This document shows, piece after piece, positions 48,128-59,640 of a stretch of DNA of 64,000 bases; position 1 is the stretch's first letter, and each line of letters begins with the position of its first letter. A model generated the notes under the pieces. The model was not told the DNA's origin, did not search any database, and saw only the letters and a list, made by a program, of their open reading frames with translations. The stretch is taken from NCBI GenBank assembly GCA_025642065.1, contig JAODUP010000313.1, positions 62,001 to 126,000 on the forward strand, read 5' to 3'. Origin of the DNA: Paralvinella palmiformis. Taxonomy: Eukaryota; Annelida; Polychaeta; Terebellida; Alvinellidae. Made by a program: the position numbers and the translations under genes.

Positions 48128-49088
48128 CTAACTTAAGTTAGTCTCTTTAAAAAACTCAGAACATGCCGAATTAATGGTTGTTGTATTTTCTTGTTTTAGA
48201 GTTTTAATCCATTTCGTTGAACGACATTGTGTTTTATTCCAGAATGACCGACATTGGGTTCCATGATAATATCTCTTAACCTCCATTGAAGGTTCTTTGC
48301 CAAGAAAATGATAACTATCCAGAACAGTTAGTAGAGGTTTTTGTACAAAGTCATCGTAGATGATTTCCTTGATTTGGTTCGAGTGTCCTTCGTTTTCTAA
48401 ATGTTTTCGTTTTCGTATGTCGTTGAGGACTGTAGAACAATAGAGTTGAGCTTCGTAATCTACCCTAGATCTATTTGCCAGGCCACGAGCCCAGGCTTTT
48501 TTCAGTCGTGATCTGACGACACCTCGAGGATCGCGGTAGACATGAATCAGATAGATTTTATGGTATGATTTCAGTAGAAGTTTGGCAGATCTCATATTCG
48601 CTCGAACAGTTTTAATTGCTCGCAGTTTTTTCTGTCTACATGGCTCATCCAGGTAATCGGAAGCGCATTTAGTCAATGTCGGTTCCACGTCGATTAAACA
48701 TTGGAAATATTGTTTGAAATCGGCTGGCAATGTTTCGTTGGATAGAGAACGTCTGTATTTGTTGCAGCTTGGTACATAATGGTCATTATCTGTAGCCAGA
48801 TCGTTTCCCCATAACACTTCTCGACAATATTTGTTATGGATTGGTTTTTCGCCAAAACGAACGCCACAACGTCTTCGAATGAATTTCTGGCAGTTCAGTA
48901 GGATGGTGGAAACTGTCAAATTCTCTCGTTTTAGACAACTTATATACTTCTGGGTGTGTGTCATTTGCGGGTTAAACATACTCCAGAATTTGTGTGCCAA
49001 TATGGCTGGCGGAAGGGAAGCCATATTACAAGTAAATATTCGTTCCATCGTCCACGTAATAGCGTTCTGTTCTGTTTCCGGTAAGGAT
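48128..49088 (-). CDS. Sulfotransferase exon 4, catalytic C-terminus
   Basis: Starts after an acceptor AG at 49090-49089 and runs open to TAG at 48128. It encodes most of the catalytic domain, including IYLIHVYRDPRGVVRSR and the cysteine-containing C-terminus (YYHGTQCRSFWNKTQC) that is duplicated in the pseudogene at 40.5 kb. Internal Met codons (49048) are not starts: thirteen codons upstream in the same exon are in phase with exon 3. Confidence 0.92.
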
Positions 49089-50516
49089 CTGGATTAAATA
49101 TATAATATGAAACAAGGAGTCAGTTTTTAATTAATGGAAAGTTTAATTTAATATTCTCAACAGATCTAACTTATATTTGAATCGGTTTTGAAGAAAAAGA
49201 AAATTGTTCAAACTCGTCATGAACTCGCTACAAACGATAGATATAGATTTATTAAAATTAAAAATATAAATATAATTCTATCGCGGTAGAATATTCTTAA
49301 ACACCCCCAAGGAATCATAATTTTACATTCTTAGATGTTATTTCCATACAACACAACATTAATACAATACTCACTAAGTAACAATAGCTAAAATAAACAA
49401 ACAAACAAACAAAATAAATAAATAAAAGTTCTTATGAAAACAAATAAAAGCAAAATCAAACAAATCCTAAATTATTACTTCGATATCGATTATACATTAA
49501 AAAAAATTAGATTCTGTTCTTTGGGCGTGATCGATTTTATGAATATAGAAACTATTTTTACAGATAATGAGATAAAATATTGGTATTAGTCACCTCAGTG
49601 ATCCATTTCTGTTGTTAAATATGTCACTAGGTACAGCCCACCCATCCTGGATTCCATACATGGCAGAATAGAGTGGATCCAGTGGCTCATAGATATAAAA
49701 TACGGTATCTGGATCATTAAACATCCTGCCAATGAAGGTTGATCCAGTTCTCTGATAGGATAGGATAAACACCCACTTGACTGTTTCCTGATCTTTATCA
49801 TTATCCTTCGTTAGAAGTCGGGATAAGTGGCCATGATTCTGTAAGCAATTTGTATTTGTATTAGTCAACTGTTAAATATAGAAATATTAAAATAGTTTTA
49901 TAACAATTCTTATTTTAGTCATTAGCTATTATCAGAGAATTATCTTAACAGTAGACGGGAAACAATCATTTACAACACCTTTTATCGGTTAAATTACACG
50001 ACTTACAAACTCATTGTTCTAGTTACATATATGAGTTTATCTGTTGATGTTTACTCACAGCCACTTGAGAAATATTCCACAGAGCAGATGCTTCTTTCAC
50101 TGCGTTAATATAAACATCCTCATGAGTTTCTGGGGAAGAAACATATTTTAATGAGTAATTGTTTTCTCGACTTTTAAACTGTACATAGATGTAGTTACGC
50201 AGTACGTAAAAGTCTAAAGACTGCGCAGACTCGGATGTTTATATATATATGTGGGTGTGGGTGTTTCCGTATTTATGTGTGTGTTTGAAAATTATGTTTG
50301 ATTCTCTAGAATAATGTTTTAAATTCTACGTCCTTTTCCTTATAATTTCCATTTAATACTACAATTAACTGGTATACTATACATAAGATACTTACGGAGA
50401 TACTTACTCATTGGTAGAATAATTTGACGTTTAGCCATTGTCTCAAATAATAATAATAATGTCCAAACGACATTGAGAAAAATAACAGCCAGAAGTAATT
50501 TAGTTACAGAAACCAT
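48128..50516 (-). CDS. Carbohydrate sulfotransferase (CHST1-7 type), four exons
   Basis: Joining 50516-50408, 50129-50059, 49838-49594 and 49088-48128 gives about 461 residues with consistent phases at all three introns. A short cytoplasmic N-terminus and one hydrophobic segment (residues about 6-24, LLLAVIFLNVVWTLLLL) make it a type II Golgi membrane protein. The 5'-phosphosulfate loop KWVFILSYQRTGSTF lies at about residues 81-95 and the 3'-phosphate motif YRDPRGVVRSR at about 326-336. Both bind the sulfate donor PAPS. The family transfers sulfate to Gal, GlcNAc or GalNAc of glycans; the acceptor cannot be told from sequence. Length fits the family. An upstream in-frame Met at 50624 would add 36 residues; I prefer 50516 because the membrane segment then starts near the N-terminus. 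No stops interrupt it, so it appears intact. 5' untranslated exons are not determined. Confidence 0.9.
49594..49838 (-). CDS. Sulfotransferase exon 3, PAPS loop
   Basis: A 245-base exon with acceptor TTGCTTACAG and donor CTGAG|GTGACT. It carries WVFILSYQRTGSTFIGRMF (5'-phosphosulfate binding loop) and FYIYEPLDPLYSAMYG. The last two bases (AG) join A of exon 4 to make Arg. Confidence 0.92.
50059..50129 (-). CDS. Sulfotransferase exon 2
   Basis: A 71-base exon with acceptor TTCTTCCCCAG and donor GTGAGT. It encodes THEDVYINAVKEASALWNIS followed by QVA, part of the stem between membrane anchor and catalytic domain. The NIS site could be N-glycosylated. It is too short to appear as a long open frame. 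Confidence 0.85.
50408..50516 (-). CDS. Sulfotransferase exon 1 (coding part)
   Basis: Encodes MVSVTKLLLAVIFLNVVW and on to RQIILPM, the membrane anchor. It ends CCAATGA|GTAAGT, leaving one base (A) that joins AA of the next exon to make Lys. Part of the hydrophobic stretch is encoded by an ATT-rich run, a local microsatellite inside coding sequence. A second GTAAGT lies 12 bases downstream but would break the phase. Confidence 0.8.
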
Positions 50517-51929
50517 TGTCTTTCTAGTGTTTTGATATCCTATTAAATGGGAATGGTAATCTGGAATATGGTTTAAATACATTATTAGAATAAGTGAAAC
50601 CCATATCTCTATACGTGACATCATATAATATATGCTCCCTAAAAATATGAAATAGCATAAGATTGATATAAGATGACAATTTCAGACAAAAACACTAAAC
50701 GCCATAATCAAATAATAATCATCACCGGATCCAGTTCAATTCCACGAGTACTAACCATTCCATCAGTGCTAACAATTCAATCAGAACTAATAATTCAATC
50801 AATACTAACAATTCAATCAGTATGATCAGTTCAGTCAGTACAAAGAAATCTTTCACTACTGATAAAATATTATACATGAATCACTAAATTAAATCATAAA
50901 ATGTTTCCCATTAGAATATGAATATGCTCTAATTAATATTCACAGTATTAAGACTAAACACACATTATAACAAATACAATTCTATCAACTACCAACCAAT
51001 CTTTCAAATATGGTTCATCTCATTCACAGATGTCTGGATTTGTAGGACTATGACAGCCAGGTATTAGTCTCTTCAGCTCCGACATTATGATAAGTATACA
51101 TGTCAGTGTAGGTAATTTTATTTTAGGCAATATAGTGACACTCAGAAAACAACAATTTCCTACGAGTATTCAACAATGGGGTCATATTCTAGTGATATAG
51201 ACATAGAGTAAATGACTAATAAATAACATATTACTATTCATCAAATGAGCTACTTGTCACATATTTATCTTCATTGGTACATAGTGTGGCATGAATCAAA
51301 GCAAATAAATAATATTTATCTTGTTCTTGTAAATAGTTTTGTCGTTGGTGTCAATGCATACAATACTCATAGAAGCATGCATACAGAGATTCAGTCTGAA
51401 CGCCCACACTATTATATACATATGTATCTTAGACTAAAGATTTAAGCCAATTCAGAGATAATCCGTTTTGCAAACAAACTATTACTGAAGTGTATAACAT
51501 TATAAACTTGTCAAGGTCTTATCTAGGGTATAAGGTATCGAATGGCAATGTAATGAATCCTGAACTTGGTAATTGTGTAGTCTCTTGTTTCTTTAAAAGA
51601 AAATAAGTTTAAAAAAAGCCATGGTGCCATGAAATGTCATCGGTTTATTTATCAACTGAAGTCCATCTCATGGAATATAAAAGAGGATGTTACAGGTCCC
51701 ATAACTATTTTCCATTTGGCTGTTTATTGTAGTTCGCTCATCAAATAAATAAACATTGGAGCTAAATAATTTAATTTTAAAGTTTATTCAACAAATACAA
51801 TTATAACATATTTATGTAAAGCAAACGAAAGTTTGAAAAAGGGAGGGATTTCAAGGATACGAAACAAGATACATCCATAATACATCCCCACATATACACA
51901 CACAGTACGCACGCAGGCAGGCACACGTA
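50517..51929. other. Upstream flank of the sulfotransferase, unassigned
   Basis: No gene was recognised. It includes the minisatellite at 50735-50850. A promoter could lie here, but I see no decisive motif. Confidence 0.4.
50735..50850. repeat. About 20-bp minisatellite
   Basis: Imperfect units like ACTAACAATTCAATCAGT, about six copies, diverged by point changes. It lies about 220 bp upstream of the proposed sulfotransferase start. Confidence 0.85.
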
Positions 51930-51932
51930 ATA

Positions 51933-52020
<88 letters not shown>
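51930..52020. repeat. (CA)n-(TA)n microsatellite
   Basis: About 37 bp CA followed by about 54 bp TA. It adjoins the possible transposon end at 52021. Confidence 0.95.
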
Positions 52021-52023
<3 letters not shown>

Positions 52024-52160
52024 AAACCTGTTCTTAAGGCCACCTGTCTGGAAGTGCCACCTGCTATTAAACCCCACATTTCGAAAGTCCCGATGCAAGT
52101 TCCATTCAAACTGACCTATCTAGAGCCGCCATCTGCCATAGTGGCAGGGTCCCCGGCCAA
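52021..52160 (+). mobile_element. Possible pogo/Tigger-type transposon end
   Basis: Directly after the TA tract the sequence begins GTCAAACCTGTTCTTAAGG and continues with CCACCTGTCTGG. This resembles the terminal repeats of pogo/Tigger elements (CAG)TCAAACCTG..(A)..GGCC, which insert at TA. No opposite inverted end was found downstream, so it would be a solo or truncated end. Confidence 0.4.
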
Positions 52161-52522
52161 CAATATTACACACAATATTACACACAATAAAATATATTGG
52201 CTATATGTTTGCTAACACAAAATCTAATCAGTATATAGTATTTTTTGTTATTAAATGGTCTTATTTATTATCGCTAGCTCTCTTTAATTTGTCACCCATT
52301 CGTACTGGGATATTATTTTAAAGATAGACAGCACCATTTGAGAACCGTACGTATGACGGCTATGTTTTGGTAGAGTTTTATCTTCAATTATCCTTGTCAA
52401 TTAACAATAACAATAACTCACACGATATCATTTCACAGAAAGACACTTGTCAAGTTCAAGTTATATTAAAAAAATCCGATGTACGTTAGATTGTTTGCGG
52501 CGAATATGCCCAACAATCAGTC

Positions 52523-52717
52523 GTGAATGGGCTCTGGGAATTTGGAGTTAGGTGGAGAATGGGTCCGGTGACGAAAAGGTTTCAGTGGCGAATGTCCAAG
52601 ATGCTACCCGGAAAAGGTACACCAACGCCATCATTACAAAGAGTTCGAAAGATGGCTGCTTATAATCATGTTAAAGAAATGACAACAGCCAGACATTTTG
52701 TTAGAAAGATTATTTGA
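52523..52717 (+). other. Unidentified coding-like stretch
   Basis: A 64-codon frame rich in basic residues (RMGPVTKRFQWRMSKMLPGK, then VRKMAAYNHVKEMTTARHFV) ends at a TGA just before an A-run. Composition is more gene-like than the surroundings, so it could be a terminal exon or a transposon fragment. I do not recognise it. No clear acceptor site was identified. Confidence 0.3.
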
Positions 52718-53411
52718 TAAAAAAAAATTTATAAATAAATTGATCTTCATAAAAGTCAATTACTTTGAGAATACTAATAAAAAACGGTATAACAATTAAT
52801 TTTTGTATTTGGTTTGTATCAAAGAGTGTAAGGATCTTCTAATAAGGACATTTACAAATATAGTTATTCAGTCATCAGCTCTAGGTACCTCACAAAAATA
52901 CTTTAAAGATATACTCTTAAAATGATTAATAAATTACATATTGTTGTCTAAAACTATTGAAAGGATTTTGGCTGTTCGTGTAAATAAATAGTTATTCATT
53001 AAGAATCTTAAATAATTACATTAATCTACTAATATAAGAAGTCATTGTACCCAAACAATCTTTTGACCTTTCAATAAACACACCCTCAAGTGATAATTTA
53101 TTGGGATGAATGGATACTGATGATTAACTACTTTTGTTTTTCTTCCTTGACGACTATAGAACATCGTATTGGTGACATTCTGTCAAAGATGCTTCATATT
53201 TTTGTTAATAAATTAAGTAACATCTATTTGGCTTCATCACATTATAGTAAATCCTGATTACAACAGAATTACATATCAGTTAATCTTCCACTACCCTTAA
53301 TGTATCAGTTAAGAAATAGCTGTTGTTTCTAACAATAATATTGATCGTTCAACTCATTGTCAGAGACTTAAAATTCAGGGGTTTTATTATTATTATTATT
53401 TATTATTATTA

Positions 53412-53449
<38 letters not shown>

Positions 53450-53479
53450 TAATACGTAACAGAACTTTCACCATATTGA
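52718..53479. other. Unassigned, (ATT)n tract
   Basis: AT-rich without recognised genes. ATT repeats lie at 53385-53450, just downstream of the minus-strand LINE end, and may be its 3' tail. Confidence 0.45.
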
Positions 53480-54430
53480 TCTTTATTTAGCTTGGACAGC
53501 AAAAGTATCCTATTAATCGATACAGGGGCTCGGATGTCTTACATACCAAACAACACAGATGAGTACAAATATGTTCACTTTCTGATAATGATTGATAAAA
53601 TGACATATATCGAAACATCAGTTCAAGATCGATACCATATCCTTCACATAAATGATTTAAGAGTCTGCAATGTGTTCTAACGGGGATATTCCATATCTTC
53701 CTGATATAATTTCTCCATGTAATATAAAAATGGGCAACATAGCTGGAATCTAACTGGCACAGAGGTGATTCATAATAGCTGGTATAATACGTGCGAAACA
53801 TAAAGGAACTAACATCAGCTGAACAAATACCATATTTTGCTGATATAATTAGTTATCGCGTAGCGTTGTGTATGGCATGGCGTTGTGTATGGAAATAAAA
53901 TTAACATTATCAATACCAACTGAGTGACCAAGATGAGTTGCTACCCTCTGAATATGTAGGGTTTCCCCGTTTAAACACAGCAGTACCATCTTCTGGTACT
54001 TCATTCTCTCATCATAGGTTATAAGATGACTCTTGTTCGAGTCAAACACGATGTCATATTATTTACTAAAATCTTCACAATTTTTAAGTATAATACTCAT
54101 TGAACCTCTATTTGGAGACAACAAGTCGTCAGCATACCCAAGACCTCAAAGAAGCACATTGCCAATATAACATCCAACATTTGAAACATTAAGATTGTAC
54201 AATAATACATCCATATAAATACAGAATAATATTGGGAAGAATATCCCTGCCTGTTTCACATTATTAGAAATATTAAAACTACTACTATAGCAACCATTCC
54301 AGTTAACCATTAAAGACTGATTAGTGTATAAATAAGACCAGAACAGATTGTTGGCCTGGACTAACTCATACATATTATACAAGTTAGGATGGATGAACCA
54401 TACTCTGTATGTTTATTTTTGTCATTGAAG
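53480..54430 (-). pseudogene. LINE ORF2 remnant, RT palm to C-terminus
   Basis: Minus-strand blocks: NVKQAGIFFPILFCIYMDVL (for G(V)RQGG.LSP.LF.IY.D.L), GLGYADDLLSPNRG (catalytic Y-A-D-D at about 54125-54142), VFDSNKSHLITYDE, VATHLGHSVG (THLGH block), then YITWRNYIRKIWNIPVRTH and RLLNHLCEGYGIDLELMFRY (C-terminal W...R.IW.LP..TH...L). Distinct from the L2-like copies. Stops are few within each block, but frames change at about 54145, 54060 and 53830. (ATT)n lies just beyond its 3' end. Confidence 0.88.
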
Positions 54431-54543
54431 AGTCTTTTTATTAGTTCTTGATTAACTACGGTGTAAAGGTAACAGATTTACCTTAATTTAGCGAAAATAT
54501 TTAAACGTGTATCTATGTATGTATGTATGCATGGAAAAACAAT

Positions 54544-54544
54544 A

Positions 54545-54615
<71 letters not shown>
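54544..54615. repeat. (TA)n-(GT)n microsatellite
   Basis: TA tract followed by GT tract. Confidence 0.95.
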
Positions 54616-54619
<4 letters not shown>

Positions 54620-54689
54620 TGTGTAATGTTTTTTTTCCGATTGAGGTTCCTTTTATATTGTAAGCCTTGCTTTTAGTTATTTAGTTTCT

Positions 54690-54832
54690 CCTCTGGTCAC
54701 CCCTGAGACGTCTGGCCGATTGGGACTCCATGTAGAGACATCCCAGAAACACAGATATCACTCGGATTTGAACCCATAACCTAGAGATTTGTAGTCCACT
54801 GCTCTAACCACTTAGCTATCGGACAACGTTCC
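54690..54832 (-). mobile_element. tRNA-derived SINE head, family S3
   Basis: On the minus strand, A box GATAGCTAAGTGGTTAGAGC and B box ATGGGTTCAAATCCGAG are nearly perfect and correctly spaced. The 5' GTCCGAT does not pair with the bases after the T arm, so I do not call a functional tRNA gene. A SINE-like body continues towards 54690 (GGGATGTCTCTACATGGAGT). Confidence 0.75.
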
Positions 54833-55463
54833 TCTTCTGTTATAAAATAACGTTCATATAATTTAAATTTGACCTCAATTATATCTGATAATGTCCATTA
54901 TCTGGGACAATAAGTAAACTAAATAGATCATAATGTCGTCACCATCATAAGCGATGTATAAGTAACAATGTCAAGGTAGTGGGTGTTTACGGCATTTTAT
55001 ACGATTATCAATTATAGATATGATTTAATAATTATGATAGACAGTTAGAACAGGTACATAAGTAATTTTGTCATTTTAATTTATTCAGTGGCATTTGTTG
55101 TTGTTGTTGTTGTTGTTGTTGTTCGTGTTGTTATTGTTGTCATTGCTCTTAATTTTGTTGCTGTTTTCTTTTGGTAAATATACTATAATTTGGCTGTTTA
55201 TTTTAGTCATGTGCTTCATTATTTCTTAAGCACGTCCAGTTAACCCCCTAACCAGTCTAATCTAAATTCAGTCAGTTTTATAGTTTTGTATATCTGCGAA
55301 TGGGCACAATTACTGGTATTTGGGGGGGGGGGGGGTTCGAAGTACGGCCTAAGCTACTGGCATGGAGAATCAACAATCTTAAATACAACATCTTTGTATT
55401 GTATTATAAATTAAAACTCAAAACATAGCACCTACATTCATGGTGACTGAATGTAACATCTCC

Positions 55464-55495
<32 letters not shown>

Positions 55496-55935
55496 AAAAG
55501 TGACACTTTGGACAAAACAAATCATGATGGTATCATATTTTCAGTGCGATAAAACATGAACATCATCAAACCTTGACTAATGTCTAATATACAAATTATG
55601 TATTTCAAATAACGAGGTTTCATATTTTATTACAAGCGGACTAAATCTAACCTCGAATGTTATAATATAGACTTCACATTACTGGACTCGAGAAAGACGA
55701 TTCTATTCACAAATACTAACAGACTGAATTCTATACAACCAAAGTTGCTCTATAAAACACCGAAATCAATAGAGTTGGACCTAATGACCCTACTCAACTT
55801 GTACAATAGGTTTATTTAATGCGAATCAACCAAAATGATTGGAATCGTTACATTCGTGATTAATTACAAGATGGAAATATAAAAATCAGCAAAAAATCAA
55901 ATAGATGTTGGAAAATGCAGTATCCCTTATACATA
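54833..55935. other. Unassigned; (TTG)n and poly-G
   Basis: No gene was recognised. TTG repeats at 55096-55140, a run of G at 55322-55335, and a short ATT tract near 55468. Confidence 0.45.
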
Positions 55936-56128
55936 ATGATGGTGATGATGATTGATGTTTTACGGCCACTTTTTTGCACATGGTAGGCTAAATGGGCCGA
56001 ACGACCTCCAAATGTAATGAAGCGAAGTCAAAGATGAAACAGCCTTCAGATATGCCCACGCCGAGATTCGAACACGGGTGGTAGTGATTTGTGGTCCAAC
56101 ATGCTACCAGTAGACCACGGAGGCACCG
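55936..56128 (-). mobile_element. tRNA-derived SINE family S1, full-length copy
   Basis: Minus-strand copy with head (TGGTCTACTGGTAGCATG, B box CGTGTTCGAATCTCGG), body and (ATC)n tail (GATGGTGATGATGA on plus). The A box differs at a few positions from the 7043 copy. No convincing target duplication was found, so the insertion is older or its flanks have changed. Confidence 0.9.
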
Positions 56129-56984
56129 TGTACTTACATATAAATATATATATATATATATATGAGAAGGGGTTTATATTAGTTTTAGATAGCTCAGTTG
56201 AGTAACACTGAACTCAAACCCGTCGTAACTCAATAATAGATCTGTTTGGGGCTGAATTCAAGAGATTTAAATCAATTTAAATAGATCAAAAATTACAACA
56301 AAAACACCTAAATCTAATCTAATAAATTAATGGAAATGTTGAAGGACGATATTAATTATTGTTTATGACAGGTGTTTTTGTAAACAAAGGTTGTCGACCT
56401 TGTCAGTCTTTTTATTAGTTCTTAGTTGAACTCGGTCTAAAGAAGGTGACCGTTTCTTACCTTTTAGTCGGTAATTAGTTCAAATATTGATATTATGCTT
56501 AGCTGTAAATATACATATTTGTGTTTGTTTTTCATATTATTGATTTGTTTATCTTAGTTGTTTGTTTTGTCTGTTGTTAAAACCCACAAACAGGAGCCTA
56601 GCTGATAATGACGACAATATTCTAGACATTGTGTGTATGTGGGTGTGTGGGTGTGTGTGTGGGTGTGGGTGTGGGTGTGTGTATGTTTGCGCGCTCTCCT
56701 GTGGTGTTTAAATGTCTATACTATTTAAATAAATAAGCATATGGAAATGTTGAGTCACATCCAGTAGACATGAGTTATTTTCTACAACGCATATTAGTTG
56801 GACACCGTTCTGGCAACTATTTATTGTTGTAGTCAGTTGGCAGTTATTTTCCATAGTATTGAGTTGAAGGTGCAAAGGAGTATTTTTGTTTGTGTGTGTT
56901 TGTTTTTGAGCGTGCCCGCGCGCAAACGCACGTACGTACGCACACACACACGCATACACAAACACTCACACATACACATATATA
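56129..56984. other. Unassigned; GT-rich tract
   Basis: AT-rich, no gene recognised. GTGTGGGTGTGGGTG-type repeats at 56630-56690. Confidence 0.45.
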
Positions 56985-57035
56985 TAAAGGCCCATTTAGC
57001 CTTGCATGTGCACAACAGTGGCATTAAAACATCTT
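56985..57035 (+). mobile_element. 3'-end stub of SINE S1
   Basis: GGCCCATTTAGCCTTGCATG and GTGGCATTAAAACATC match the SINE 3' end with several changes. It is about 50 bp long and lies between TA tracts. No target duplication could be recognised in the simple-sequence flanks. Confidence 0.7.
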
Positions 57036-57170
57036 ATATATACATATATATATATATATATAGATATAGATATATTAATTTGTATATATTAATTTGTATA
57101 TATGTGCACGCACACACACACAGACATACGCATACACACAGACACATGCACACACACACAGAGTAAGGCG
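57036..57170. repeat. TA/CA microsatellites
   Basis: TA-rich then imperfect CA tract. Frames across it are artefacts. Confidence 0.9.
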
Positions 57171-57294
57171 AACTACAACAGGGTGCTGCTGCTATGAGAT
57201 AGCAAGGACACAAAGATAGTAAGTAGCAATTGTACTGCTAGAAAATAGTGGTACTAAAAGTTAATCCAGGGTAGTACAAAATAGTAGTGCTACT

Positions 57295-57504
57295 TCAATA
57301 TACTAATGTTACTGCAAAATAGTAATTAATTATTGACCCCGATTCATTTCGAGGATACAGCCACGGTTCATCGTCTTGTGCAATGACGCGTACTATGTGG
57401 TGTCCGAAAGGTGGCTTTCTCATCGTAAAGGGACGTGGGCTGTTAACAACACCTGATCTCAGCACAGGCACATAGACAACAGTCACTGTAGACTGTCCAC
57501 ACAT
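57295..57504 (-). other. Unidentified coding-like stretch
   Basis: A 69-codon minus-strand frame, GC-richer than its flanks, reads VYVPVLRSGVVNSPRPFTMR and KPPFGHHIVRVIAQDDEPWL. It looks like conserved protein sequence but I do not recognise the family. It may be one exon or a transposon-derived fragment. No splice sites were assigned. Confidence 0.35.
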
Positions 57505-58388
57505 AAGAAAACTGATCTAATGAAAGATGAATAAAATCAAAATATCACGAAAATTTGGGAAGCCAGACCTGAAACATAAATTGCATAAAACAAAATTTTT
57601 ACAGAAGAAAATGTCATAAAGCTGCAAGATAAATAAAACAATAAAAAACAAAAGATACAAGCTCTCGTAATCTTATCACAAAACAACAGTTAATAGTCCA
57701 TTTATGAATCTAGAAGACTTAAATGTTGATCTCCTCAAATGCCAGTACAATTGTAACAAATATCATGATCATATGTGAATGCTCTCGGCCGTAAGTCTAA
57801 AATGTGACCACCATAAAAATTAAAAAATCACTTAATCATTAAATTAAGGAAACCTGAACTGTGTGAGATGTTCGTGAATTTAGATAAAGGGTATTGCATC
57901 TGAAAATGGATGATGGCGGGGAATGGGGCGACTATTTGAAGAAACCGAAGATAGATTAACACGTTTGAATACAAATAATGTATTCCGGTGGTAGGTGCTG
58001 GGAGAAATCATTTTGTGAAAAACCTTTTATGTTGAAATAATAATATACTAACCAGATAACAGTAGGTAGGCATGTATTCAAGGCATGTATACATGTTACA
58101 CTAAATATTTGATATTATAGATGTTATGTGTAAGTACTTAACATATAATGATTTGATTAGTGAATGGCAGGAAGTATGGTGTATTTTGCATAATATGTAA
58201 TCAAGATTTAATTTATATTAGTGTAAGTTGATTATATTTAGTTATTTTGTATTTCTTGTATTTTCTTTTTAACTGATCTTTTACGCCCTATATTATCGCT
58301 CATTCCAGTGTTTACGATAAGAACTCGGTTTTGCTTGTGTATGTTTTAATTTTAATTTTCACTTATTTCTTTCTAAAATTATAATGAA
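57505..58388. other. Unassigned AT-rich stretch
   Basis: No feature recognised. Confidence 0.4.
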
Positions 58389-59640
58389 CTAAGGATCAGT
58401 TGCTTGCCTTACAACCTCCATAAGGAAATATAAGTGGATCGAGACGAAGGCTTTTCTTGCTGATCTGTATGTCTCTGGCATTGGATCCACCGGTTGATGT
58501 AGATCATCTGGTGGCTCTCTATGATAGTACATCGGGAGACATTGTAGATGAATATGCACCTTTAAGTAGAAAGGAAATGCCAAGAAGACCAATGTTTCTA
58601 TGGTACAATAAGAGCATAGAATTGGTAGAAGAGTCCTGCATATCCATGATGGATACATTTGAGCCTTTTACAGAGACTGATATCAGACAGTTACTGAAAA
58701 GGTCATATAATGTTTTCTGTGCAGTTGACCCTATGTCTACATGACTTGTGAAAGATTGTCTGAATGGTCTGATAAGCCCGATTACTATGATAGTTAATAA
58801 TTCATTATCTCTTGGTGAAATATGCATTTGTAAAACCATTAATAAAAATACACAGTATGGAATATAATATTTTAACCAATTACAGACCTGTTTCATTTTT
58901 ATCTAAAGTTATAGAAGGGCAGTTGCTTTCCATCTAAACAAATATTTAATCAATAATAACCTTATTGGATCACTACAGTCTGCCTATAAAAGTGGTCACA
59001 GCACTGAAACAGTCTTAGTTCGGGTGAAAATGATATTATGATGTCAACTGATCAAAGTAAGCCAGTATTACTTGTTCTTCTGGATCTGTCTGCTGCATTT
59101 GTATCTGGAACAACGCTCCCAGAGATTGTCTGTTCGTGGTATTTTATCTGACATTCTGTTTTTGTTATCTGGTGTACCACAAGGTTTAGGTCTTTGTACT
59201 CCGGCTTTCACAATGTATACTTGTCCTGTTCGGGTGATTGCACAGCGATATGGGGTTAACTATCACTTGTATGATGATGACACACAGCTTGATACATTCC
59301 TTGATGCTGACAATCGGTTAAATGTTTTCTCTTCCTTGAAGAATTTAGAACATTGTATTGCTGATATTCGTCTATGGGTGATTCGAAATCTTCTAAGACT
59401 AAATAATAATAAAACAAATATTACATCACGTATATACATCTATTGTAACTCCCTGTTATATGGCATATCTGATTATAGCATCAATCGCCTTCAGCGAATT
59501 CAGAATAGTTCAGCTTGCATAGTTACAAATACTCGAAAATATGATCACATCACCCCAATTCTTCAAAATCTACATTGGCTACCTGTTAGCAGAGAACTTG
59601 TATATAGAGAAGGTCAACTCCCTAACTAGAATGTGTAACA
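58389..59640 (+). pseudogene. L2/CR1-like LINE ORF2 remnant with internal deletions
   Basis: Blocks in order: DEYAPLSRKEMPRRPMFLWY (hAP....RP..PWY linker), FEPFTETDIRQLLKRS, LVKDCLNGLISPITMIVNNS, LQSAYKSGHSTETVLVRVK, VLLVLLDLSAAF, LSGVPQGLGLCTPAFTMYT, YHLYDDDTQLDTF, LRLNNNKTN, YCNSLLYGISDYSINRLQRI, DHITPILQNLHWLPVSREL. The catalytic YADD has become YDDD. The segment between LDLSAAF and the GVPQG block is mostly deleted, and another deletion joins NNNKTN to the CNSLLYG block. Frameshifts and stops throughout. Same LINE class as the copies at 12.9 and 45.1 kb. Confidence 0.9.

Noticed and set aside
48831..49097. 88-codon plus-strand frame
   Set aside because: Antisense shadow of sulfotransferase exon 4.
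54690..54832. Functional tRNA gene on the minus strand
   Set aside because: A and B boxes are good, but the acceptor stem cannot be formed and the sequence continues as a SINE-like body.
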